A DNA stretch of 12,189 nt from Desulfovibrio sp. UBA6121 (GTDB lineage Bacteria > Desulfobacterota > Desulfovibrionia > Desulfovibrionales > Desulfovibrionaceae), in NCBI GenBank assembly GCA_002422505.1, contig DIVX01000002.1, forward strand, positions 1 through 12,189, in the 5' to 3' direction. Positions 5,452 through 11,360 of the stretch are shown here, one piece after another. The notes under the pieces are model-generated. The model had not been told where the DNA came from. It saw only the letters and a list, made by a program, of their open reading frames with translations, and ran no database searches. Position 1 is the stretch's first letter; the number at the start of each line of letters is the position of its first letter. The position numbers and the translations under genes are program-made.

Positions 5452-7305
5452 ATGCCCGTAAACGCTCTCAAACGTCTTGGCGGCGGCCTGGCCCAGGCCC
5501 TTGCCGCCTTGCGCCAGGCTCACTCCTGGCGCTGGCTGACCTATGGCATCGCCGTGGGCGCGGCCGCCGGGCTGGCCGCCTGCGGCTATTTCGCGGCCAT
5601 AGAATGGCTGCAGAACTTCTTTCTTACGCGGCTGGCGGGCCTGAGCCTGCCCGCCCCCGCCGGGGAACACCTGTTCCACATGGAGCCGGGCGCGTACCGG
5701 CCCTGGCTGGTGCCGGTGTTCACCTCCCTGGCCGGGCTGGTCACGGGCTTTTTCATCCAGCGCTATGTGCCGGAGACCGTGACCAGCGGCACGGACGGCA
5801 CCGACGCCACCACGCGGGCCTTCCACCGCCAGGGCGGGCTGGTGCCGCCGCGCGTGCCCCTCATCCGGGGCCTGGCCTCCATCCTCACCATCGCCACCGG
5901 CGGCAGCGCCGGGCGCGAGGGGCCCATCGCCCAGATCGGCGGCGGCATAGGCTCCTGGCTGGCGCAACGCCTCAAGCTCTCCGCCCGGGAGCGCAGGCTG
6001 CTTTTGCTGGCCGGCGCGGCGGGCGGCATGGGCGCCATTTTCCGCGCGCCGCTGGGCGGGGCGCTCACGGCGGTGGAGGTCATCTACCGCGAGGACTTCG
6101 AGGCCGAGGCCATTTTGCCAGCGGTCATGAGCTCGGTGACAGCCTACAGCGTGTTCACCTTCTTTTTCGGCACCCAGAGCATCCTGGCCGCCCCGGCCTT
6201 TCAGTTCACCGACCCGCGCGAACTGATCTTCTACGCCGTGCTGGCCCTGGTGTGCTCCGGCGCGGCCTACCTGTTCATCGGCACCTTCCGGGCCTGCAAA
6301 ACGCGCCTCTTTGCCCCCGTGCGCGAGCGCCTGGGCATCATGTGGACCTTGGGCCTTGGCGGGCTGCTGGCCGGAGGCATCGGCGCGCTGTTCCCCCAGG
6401 CGCTTTCCGGCGGGTACGGCTGGCTGGAACTGGCCATTCTGGGCCAGGTGCCCACCCTGATGCTGCTGGCCATGGTGCTGGGCAAAACCCTGGCCACCAG
6501 CATGACCCTCGGCTCCGGCATGAGCGGCGGCATGTTCGCCCCGGCGCTGTTCGTGGGCGGGCTTTCCGGCGGGCTGGTGGGAAATCTTGCGCACGATTTC
6601 TGGCCGAATATTGCGTCGCAGCCGGGCAGCTACGTGCTGGTGGGCATGGCGGCGTTCTTCTCCGGCATCGCCAAGGCGCCCATAGGCCCGCTGGTGATGG
6701 TTTGCGAGCTCTCGCGCGGGTATGGCCTGCTGGCCCCGCTTATGCTGGCCTCGGCCCTGTGCATAGCCCTGTGCCGCAAGGTCTCGCTGTACGATAATCA
6801 GGTGGAGACGAAGTTTGACTCCCCGGCCCACGCGGCGGACGCCACCGTGAACCTGCTGGAGAAACACAGCGTGGACGAGCGCTTCATCCGCTGCCTGCCC
6901 GTGGTGCTGGAGGCCGGGTCCACCCTGGGGGTGATTGCGGACTTGATGCGCAACAGCGAGGCCCGCAGCTTCCCGGTGCGCGGGCGCGGGGGGCGGCTTG
7001 CGGGCATGCTCGACATCCACAAGGTGCGCTCGCTGGTGTTCGAGGAGGAGCTCTTCGACCTGGTGGTGGCGCAGGACGTGATGGGACCGCTTTTTTTCGT
7101 CACCCCGGACGAGGACCTGTACGCGGCGCTGCTGAAGTTTGTGCAAAGCGGCTATGCGCAGCTGCCGGTGCTGGCCGCGCCGGACGCTGGCGCGGAGCTT
7201 GTGGGCGTGCTGAACCGCCGGGCCGTGTTTGAGGCCTACGCCGGGGGCATAGACCGCGTGCGCGCCCAGCAGGACGCAGGCCAGGCGATCTGCGGACAGG
7301 AGTGA
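5452..7305 (+). CDS. ClC-family anion channel/transporter with C-terminal CBS domains
   Basis: The 617-residue protein has a ClC membrane core (about 28-450) and a cytoplasmic CBS pair (about 475-600). The anion-filter motifs are present: TSGTDGTDA (111-119, equivalent to GSGIP), GREGPIAQIGGG (154-165) with the gating glutamate E156, GSGMSGGMFAPAL (354-366, the GxFxP region) and Y447 in KVSLYDNQ, equivalent to the filter tyrosine. The residue matching the internal proton glutamate of E. coli ClC (E203) appears to be valine here (V210 in AVEVIY), as in ClC channels; see findings. Bacterial ClC proteins move chloride, nitrate or fluoride-like anions across the inner membrane, and CBS pairs sense adenine nucleotides. 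The ATG at 5452 has only a weak ribosome site. A TTGACT(17)TAGCCA pair ends six bases before it, which would imply a nearly leaderless mRNA. Convergent with the HPP gene; transcribed alone. Confidence 0.92.
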   Translation: MPVNALKRLGGGLAQALAALRQAHSWRWLTYGIAVGAAAGLAACGYFAAIEWLQNFFLTRLAGLSLPAPAGEHLFHMEPGAYRPWLVPVFTSLAGLVTGFFIQRYVPETVTSGTDGTDATTRAFHRQGGLVPPRVPLIRGLASILTIATGGSAGREGPIAQIGGGIGSWLAQRLKLSARERRLLLLAGAAGGMGAIFRAPLGGALTAVEVIYREDFEAEAILPAVMSSVTAYSVFTFFFGTQSILAAPAFQFTDPRELIFYAVLALVCSGAAYLFIGTFRACKTRLFAPVRERLGIMWTLGLGGLLAGGIGALFPQALSGGYGWLELAILGQVPTLMLLAMVLGKTLATSMTLGSGMSGGMFAPALFVGGLSGGLVGNLAHDFWPNIASQPGSYVLVGMAAFFSGIAKAPIGPLVMVCELSRGYGLLAPLMLASALCIALCRKVSLYDNQVETKFDSPAHAADATVNLLEKHSVDERFIRCLPVVLEAGSTLGVIADLMRNSEARSFPVRGRGGRLAGMLDIHKVRSLVFEEELFDLVVAQDVMGPLFFVTPDEDLYAALLKFVQSGYAQLPVLAAPDAGAELVGVLNRRAVFEAYAGGIDRVRAQQDAGQAICGQE

Positions 7306-7415
7306 CGCCGGAGCGATGCAGGGGCGGGGGGCGCACCCAGGCAAGCCAGGGTAAATGCTCTGGAATCTCCCGGTATTTCCGCTAGATCACAGCCCGTTGG
7401 AGCGCCAGGGGCGGC

Positions 7416-7952
7416 CTACCACCAGTATTCGGGGTAGCGCCTGCCGGGGGTGAGGGCGTTGGTGGCAAGCGCCACCACAAGCAGGATGGCCGCGCCGCTG
7501 AGGGCCGGGCACAGCACGTACAGGTAGCCCAGGGCGGCTATTTTCGGCCCGCCGGTGACGGCGATGAAGGCCGTTGCCCCGCCGGGGGGGTGCAGGGTTC
7601 CGGTCAGGTGCATTACCGCTATGGCCGTGGCCACGGCCAGGGCGGCGGCCAGCCACACGGGCTCTGGCAGGGCCAGGCGGATGGAGACGCCGATGAGGGC
7701 CGAGAGCACGTGCCCGCCCAGCAGGTTGCGCGGCTGGGCCAGCGGGCTCTTGGGCGCGGCGAACAGCAGCACCGCCGAGGCCGCGAAGGAGCCGATGAGC
7801 AGCACCTTGTCCGCCGGGTCGGCCAGGGTGGCGTGCAGGTAGCCCAAGAGGCCCATGCCCGCAAGCGAGCCCAGGAAGGACGAGAGGATTTCTGTACGCC
7901 GCACGCGCGGCGGACTTTTGCCCGCCCCGCGCATCTTTGCGAAAAATTCCAT
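7416..7952 (-). CDS. HPP-family integral membrane protein
   Basis: The 178-residue protein has four to five hydrophobic segments and the family signatures: GSFAASAVLLFAAPKSPLAQ (55-74), PRNLLGGHVLSALIGV (74-89) and GTLHPPGGATAF (118-129) with the HPP motif, ending in the typical NALTPGRRYPEYWW. HPP proteins are small membrane proteins of mostly unknown role; a cyanobacterial member has been reported to transport nitrite. In many bacteria the same domain is followed by CBS domains in one chain; here the CBS pair is a separate upstream gene. Start at 7952: GGAG seven bases upstream. The start is four bases after the stop of the CBS gene, so translation is probably coupled. Substrate cannot be assigned. 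Confidence 0.9.
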   Translation of the reverse strand: MEFFAKMRGAGKSPPRVRRTEILSSFLGSLAGMGLLGYLHATLADPADKVLLIGSFAASAVLLFAAPKSPLAQPRNLLGGHVLSALIGVSIRLALPEPVWLAAALAVATAIAVMHLTGTLHPPGGATAFIAVTGGPKIAALGYLYVLCPALSGAAILLVVALATNALTPGRRYPEYWW

Positions 7953-7956
7953 GCAG

Positions 7957-8553
7957 CTACTCCGAAAGGGTGATGGCCTGGCAGGCGCGCACCACGTCGC
8001 CACGGGTGATGATGCCCACGAGCTTGCCCGCCTCGGCCACGGGCAGGCGGTTGATGCCGCGCCCCTCCATGAGCTTGGCGGCCTCGCCCACGGGAATGCC
8101 GGGGGCGATGGTCAGGGCCGGGGCGGTCATGAGCTGGCGCGCGGTGACGGCGGCGAAATCGCCCGCACCGTGCAGCGCTCCGCAGACCAGACCGGCCACC
8201 AGGGCCATGGGCGTGGACTGCTTGGGCAAACCCAGGCGCGGCAGAAAGTCCTTTATGCTGACCACCCCGACGACGTGTTCCTCCTCCAGCACCGGCGCGC
8301 CGGAAACGCCCGTACGGGCCAGCAGCTGCGCCACCTGCGCGGCGCTGTCCTCCGGGCGCAGGCTGTGCACCGCGCGGGTCATCAGCTGGCCCACGGTGAC
8401 GCGCAGGCGCACGCGCTCCAGGGCGTGGCTTAAGGCCAGGCGGTACAGGGACAGGGCGTCCGCCGGGGTGATGTCCAGATAGCCGTCGGCCTGGCTCATG
8501 GCGGCCAGGATGTCGTCCACGTCAACGCCTGCGGGCTTTTCGTCGTGCTTCAT
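7957..8553 (-). CDS. CBS-domain-pair protein, likely regulatory partner of the HPP membrane protein
   Basis: The 198-residue soluble protein has an N-terminal helical stretch (about 10-50, DVDDILAAMSQADGYLDITP) and then two CBS motifs: the first about 53-108 (VGQLMTRAVHSL ... SGAPVLEEEHVVGVVSIKDF), the second about 137-190 (TARQLMTAPAL ... INRLPVAEAGKLVGIITRGD). Such pairs bind AMP, ATP or related ligands and regulate attached transporters or enzymes. The ATG has GGAGG six bases upstream, and the HPP gene follows after four bases. I infer that it forms a nucleotide-sensing module for the HPP protein. A free CBS protein acting elsewhere is the alternative. Confidence 0.9.
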   Translation of the reverse strand: MKHDEKPAGVDVDDILAAMSQADGYLDITPADALSLYRLALSHALERVRLRVTVGQLMTRAVHSLRPEDSAAQVAQLLARTGVSGAPVLEEEHVVGVVSIKDFLPRLGLPKQSTPMALVAGLVCGALHGAGDFAAVTARQLMTAPALTIAPGIPVGEAAKLMEGRGINRLPVAEAGKLVGIITRGDVVRACQAITLSE

Positions 8554-8580
8554 GGCAATCCTCCGCGCGTGGTGGCCTTG

Positions 8581-8643
8581 CGCGTTTGGGCTATGGCACG
8601 CGCAGGCCGGGCTGGCAATGGGCTCTGGGCCCGGCCAAACGCG
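8581..8643. repeat. 9-bp inverted repeat flanking the upstream region of the CBS-HPP operon
   Basis: CGCGTTTGG (8581-8589) and CCAAACGCG (8635-8643) are perfect complements 45 bases apart, just upstream of the ribosome site of the CBS gene. A poor promoter pair on the minus strand (TTGCCA, 16 bases, CCATAG) lies between them. They may be paired operator half-sites or one long hairpin next to the downstream terminator. Confidence 0.35.
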
Positions 8644-8689
8644 AAACCGCCGCCGCTTCCGTGCTTTGCGCTGCGGAAACGGCGGCGGT
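8644..8689 (-). terminator. Long hairpin terminator after the cation exchanger gene
   Basis: The arms 8646-8661 (ACCGCCGCCGCTTCCG) and 8674-8689 are 16 bases each and pair with one mismatch around a 12-base loop. On the minus strand the hairpin follows the exchanger stop by 33 bases and runs into TTTCGCGTTT. The T-run is short, but the stem is very stable. It separates the YkgJ-exchanger unit from the CBS-HPP operon. Confidence 0.7.
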
Positions 8690-8722
8690 CGCCGTGCGTG
8701 TGCGTGCTGCATAATCCGTCTG

Positions 8723-9955
8723 CTACACGATGCGCTGCTCCACGCTGGCCCCAAGGCGCAAGGCCCACATGTCGCGGCGCTTCAGCCAGGCAATGGCCAC
8801 AAACAGGGCCACGTAGGCCGCGCTGAAGAGCTGGTGCAGGCCGTCCGTGCCGTTGCCCCAGGGCAAGTTCGGCAGGTTCAGGCCCTCCACCACGTAGGGG
8901 CTTAAAAGCTGCCCGGCGAACATGCCGAAGAGCAGCAGCGCTGCGCCCGGCCCCAGCGCAAGGGAGGCCAGCAGCGCCACGGCCATCAACGACTGGGCCG
9001 CCGTGAGGAAGATCTCGTGCAGTTGGAACGGGCCCAGGGGCAGCGGGTGCTCGAAGCTGCCGCTGGAAAGGCCGTACACGCCGGGAATCATGCCCACCAG
9101 CAGGGTCCACTGGTTGAGCTTGCTGGATATGAGGCTGCCCATGGCCGTGGCCGCCTGCCCGCGCAGCACGAACATGATGGCCACGATGAATTCCGGGGCC
9201 TCGCTGGCGATGGGCGCCAGCCACTGCACCAGCAGGAATTCGTTGATGCCGTAGACCTTGCCCGTGGCCACCAGATTCTCGCTGAACAGCTCTGCACTGG
9301 CCAGAATGACTCCGGCGGCAAAGAGGAACAGGGCCACGGTGGCCTGCCTGCGGCGCACCTTGGGCAACGCGCCGATGATCTCGGCAGGGCCTTCCAGCTC
9401 GCATTCCGAGCACGGGCGCTGGCTGGCCAGCCGGATGTACCAGACGTAGAGCGCCAGGAACACCAGCCCATCGTACCAGGCCAGGCTGCCCTTGATGGGG
9501 ATGAAGAAGGCGTAGGTCGTGGCCAGGCCCAGGAACAGCAGCTCGGTGCGCTGCTCCACGTCGAGCACCACGCGGCGGCGGGTCTTGAACCAGTGCAGCC
9601 CTGCGATGGCCGACCAGGCCACGCCGATGAGCAGCCGGTTCGCGCCGGTCATGTTGGCTATGGCGTAGTGGGCGTAGTCCGATTCCGGGTGCTGGCCCGC
9701 CTGCCATGTGAAGTACATGTCCACGGCGTATTCCGGCAGCACGGCGATGAGCGCCACCACGGCCAGGGCCAGGGTTTGCGGAATGTCCATCTGGGCCACG
9801 TCGCAGGCCCACAGGAGCAGGAACGAGGCCCCAAGAATGGCCAGGCCGGAGAGCAGGGCGGCGGGCGGCGGGGCCAGGTGCGCGCCAGAGAGCTTGAGCC
9901 ACAGCCCCGGCAGGGTGATGAGCACCGCCAGGATGAGAGGCAGGAGTTTGCGCAT
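8723..9955 (-). CDS. CaCA-superfamily sodium/calcium-type cation exchanger, divergent
   Basis: The 410-residue protein has about ten to eleven membrane segments in two halves, each with an alpha-repeat. The first is AVLPEYAVDMYFTWQAG (71-87) followed, after an unusual linker, by AIANMTGANRLLIGV (98-112). The second is PIASEAPEFIVAIMFVLRGQ (248-267) with AMGSLISSKLNQWTLLVG (271-288). The paired Pro-Glu motifs (P74-E75 and P254-E255) hold the ion-binding glutamates of Na+/Ca2+ exchangers. The usual GNxxGSN is modified to ANMTGAN in repeat 1 and GSLISSK in repeat 2, so ion preference may differ. The central loop carries a CxxC (C182, C185). Its likely role is sodium- or proton-driven export of Ca2+ or another cation from the cytoplasm. 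The start at 9955 has only a weak ribosome site and lies 12 bases after the preceding stop, suggesting coupling. Confidence 0.85.
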   Translation of the reverse strand: MRKLLPLILAVLITLPGLWLKLSGAHLAPPPAALLSGLAILGASFLLLWACDVAQMDIPQTLALAVVALIAVLPEYAVDMYFTWQAGQHPESDYAHYAIANMTGANRLLIGVAWSAIAGLHWFKTRRRVVLDVEQRTELLFLGLATTYAFFIPIKGSLAWYDGLVFLALYVWYIRLASQRPCSECELEGPAEIIGALPKVRRRQATVALFLFAAGVILASAELFSENLVATGKVYGINEFLLVQWLAPIASEAPEFIVAIMFVLRGQAATAMGSLISSKLNQWTLLVGMIPGVYGLSSGSFEHPLPLGPFQLHEIFLTAAQSLMAVALLASLALGPGAALLLFGMFAGQLLSPYVVEGLNLPNLPWGNGTDGLHQLFSAAYVALFVAIAWLKRRDMWALRLGASVEQRIV

Positions 9956-9967
9956 GGCTCAGGCTGC

Positions 9968-10225
9968 CTATTCGTCGGCCAGCAGGCGCTCGGCCACGGC
10001 GAGGTCGTACAGGGTGGTGGGGTCGCTTTCTTTGCCGCTGGCCTTGAACATGGCTGCGGCCTGCTCAATGACGGCGTAGGGCAGCCAGTTGTGCTTCTCC
10101 CACACGCCCGCGTCCTCGCGGTGCCACATGCGGAATTCTACGCGCCCGGCGTAGCGGCGCACGTACATGCGCGCCTCCGGGTGCTGCGGGGCGGGGTAGT
10201 AGAAAACGCCAAGCTCGTCTTTCAT
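9968..10225 (-). CDS. Uncharacterised 85-aa protein between YkgJ-type and exchanger genes
   Basis: I do not recognise this protein. It is soluble, with an aromatic-rich, probably beta-stranded N-terminus (GVFYYPAPQHPEARMYVRRY, 6-25, then VEFRMWHRE, 29-37) and a helical C-terminus (LPYAVIEQAAAMFKAS, then TTLYDLAVAERLLADE). The start at 10225 is preferred over an ATG two codons upstream because GGGAG lies eight bases before it but only two before the other. It ends 12 bases before the exchanger start and begins 38 bases after the YkgJ-type stop, so the three form one transcription unit. Coding-type third-position GC and tight spacing support a real gene. It may be an accessory or regulatory subunit of the exchanger, but that is only context. 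Confidence 0.75.
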   Translation of the reverse strand: MKDELGVFYYPAPQHPEARMYVRRYAGRVEFRMWHREDAGVWEKHNWLPYAVIEQAAAMFKASGKESDPTTLYDLAVAERLLADE

Positions 10226-10263
10226 CGTCATAACTCCCGTTAAGTTGGGCAGGTGGGCCTGCG

Positions 10264-10974
10264 CTAGGTCCGCCAGAGGGGGGCTGTGCAGAGGGGGTCT
10301 GGTTGGACGCGGAAGCCCAGGCGCGCGTCCGGGCGCAGGCTCAAACCTGCGGCGGCAAACAGGGCGCTGGCATCACGTCCGAAAAAGAAATCGTGGTATT
10401 CCGGGCCGATGTTGGCCAGCTGCGTCAGCTTTTGGCGGAAGGCCTGGTCGCACAGGGCCATGCGCGTCAGCTCTTCTTCGGCCTTTTTCGCCTGTGGACC
10501 GCCCGCCAGGAAGGCGGCGGCGAGCCCGGCTATGCGCGCCACCGGCACCAGGGCCTCGTGTTCGGCCATCACCGCCAGCACGGGGTGCCCCTGCGGCAGC
10601 AGGTCGCTGCGGCGCAGGCGGGCCTTGTCGTACATTTCCGCCAGGGCGGAGGTGTCACGGCAGGACAGGGTGCGGCATTCCAGCGGGCGGCGCTGGTACA
10701 GGGCGCAGGCGCGGGCCTTGTGGTTGTAGTGGGCGCAGGCCGTGGCGCCGGGCAGGGGCCGCAGTTTGAGCATTTCCCGCTCAAGGGGGGCGATGCGCCC
10801 GCGCACTTGGTCGTGCACAGGCTCCCCGGCGCGAAAAGTCACCACGAAAGACAATTCCAGGGCCTCCGGCCCGTGGAACAGCGAGGCGTCGGCCTCGTGC
10901 AGGCCGGGGCCGCCTTTGAGGCAGCAGGCGCCGCAGCGCTGGCATTCGGTGTCGTTGGAAGTACGATTGTTCAA
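10264..10974 (-). CDS. YkgJ-type cysteine-cluster protein (putative Zn/Fe-chelating domain)
   Basis: The core begins CQRCGACCLKGGPGLHEAD (11-29) and continues to ACAHYNHKARACALYQRRP (79-97) and LECRTLSC (98-105). Together these supply eight cysteines in the CxxCGxCC ... C ... C ... C pattern of the YkgJ family, believed to bind zinc or an Fe-S centre. The C-terminal half is helical and carries EYHDFFFGRD (192-201). The biochemical role of the family is unknown. The start is uncertain. The TTG at 10974 (236 aa) leaves ten residues before the first Cys and is used here, but it lacks a ribosome site. A GTG at 11043 (GGAAG upstream) or an ATG at 11130 (GAGG upstream) would lengthen it to 259 or 288 aa; that extra stretch has lower third-position GC and looks non-coding. 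First gene of a unit with the 85-aa protein and exchanger. Confidence 0.85.
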   Translation of the reverse strand: MNNRTSNDTECQRCGACCLKGGPGLHEADASLFHGPEALELSFVVTFRAGEPVHDQVRGRIAPLEREMLKLRPLPGATACAHYNHKARACALYQRRPLECRTLSCRDTSALAEMYDKARLRRSDLLPQGHPVLAVMAEHEALVPVARIAGLAAAFLAGGPQAKKAEEELTRMALCDQAFRQKLTQLANIGPEYHDFFFGRDASALFAAAGLSLRPDARLGFRVQPDPLCTAPLWRT

Positions 10975-11156
10975 GATAGTGATTGCCTGGCAAGCCGGGT
11001 TTGGGGTATTGCTTTGAAGCAGGCTCAAGGACCGTCCGCTCACCCGGACTTCCGGGCAAGCCTGCTTACCCCGGTGCGGGCCGGAAATCAACCACGCGCA
11101 CACGTGACGACCTCGTGCAAACAATCGCATGAGAATCGCCTCAATCCGGATTTGTG

Positions 11157-11186
11157 TTGACAGAGACGGTGGAATTTCCGTAACAG
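11157..11186 (+). promoter_or_regulatory. Promoter candidate for dsrA
   Basis: A perfect -35 TTGACA (11157-11162) is followed after 18 bases by TAACAG (11181-11186). Transcription would start near 11193 and give a leader of about 168 bases. This is the only full consensus -35 in the gap. The long leader then contains the Rex-like palindrome and the nested stem-loop. Confidence 0.45.
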
Positions 11187-11228
11187 ATGAGGAATCATGC
11201 GCTGGAATTGGTTGGCTGGGCTGTGCCT

Positions 11229-11246
11229 GTGTGAGCCAATTCACAA
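11229..11246. promoter_or_regulatory. Rex-like (or CRP/FNR-type) operator in the dsrA upstream region
   Basis: GTGTGAG-CCAA-TTCACAA matches the Rex consensus (TTGTGAA, four bases, TTCACAA) at 12 of 14 defined positions, with a perfect right half. It also contains a perfect CRP-type TGTGA-N6-TCACA. Rex is a repressor released by NADH and is known to act on sulfate reduction genes such as sat in Desulfovibrio. The site lies 115 bp before the dsrA ATG and about 37 bp after the predicted transcription start, so repression by roadblock is possible. Assigned by eye. Confidence 0.5.
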
Positions 11247-11271
11247 GCGCCTCGCCAGATGGAGGAAAGAC

Positions 11272-11311
11272 ATCCGGCGACGGCCCGCGCGCCAGCGGGC
11301 GCATGCCGGGT
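11272..11311 (+). other. Nested stem-loop in the predicted dsrA leader
   Basis: The outer stem ATCCGGC/GCCGGGT (7 bp, one G-U) and inner stem GCCCGC/GCGGGC (6 bp) are separated by a symmetric 4x4 internal loop and capped by GCGCCA. It ends 49 bases before the dsrA start and no T-run follows directly, so it is not a simple terminator. It may protect the 5' end of the dsr mRNA or have a regulatory role. Confidence 0.45.
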
Positions 11312-11360
11312 AGTTTAGGAGTGTGGCAACATTTTACTTCAAACAACGGAGGTTAAGGGA

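Larger units (their letters stand above)
10975..11360. other. Divergent intergenic region between the YkgJ-type gene and dsrA
   Basis: The 386 bases are clearly lower in GC than the flanking genes and read as regulatory. Beyond the dsrA promoter candidate, the Rex-like site and the leader stem-loop, which are listed separately, I see a short palindrome CCCGGA-CT-TCCGGG at 11043-11056 and a weak minus-strand promoter pair for the YkgJ-type gene (TTGATT at 11091-11086, 17 bases, TAAGCA at 11068-11063). The plus-strand open frame at 11129-11356 has no family resemblance and runs into the dsrA ribosome site, so it is not taken as a gene. Confidence 0.55.

Noticed and set aside
5317..7344. Very long minus-strand open frame continuing upstream of the TerC-family gene, antisense to the ClC gene
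   Set aside because: Only the part from 5316 downwards has family motifs and a ribosome site. The upstream part is Gly/Ala/Arg/His/Gln-rich nonsense opposite a well-supported gene, as expected from codon bias in GC-rich DNA.
7306..7415. Possible bidirectional terminator between the convergent ClC and HPP genes
   Set aside because: Only a short imperfect pairing (CCAGGG with CTCTGG) and no T-run on either strand.
8550..9902. 450-codon minus-strand frame over the exchanger gene in another reading frame
   Set aside because: It overlaps the exchanger throughout; the exchanger frame has membrane segments and alpha-repeats, this one does not.
11129..11356. 75-codon plus-strand frame just before dsrA
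   Set aside because: It ends within the dsrA ribosome-site region, has no recognisable features, and covers the promoter, Rex-like site and stem-loop.
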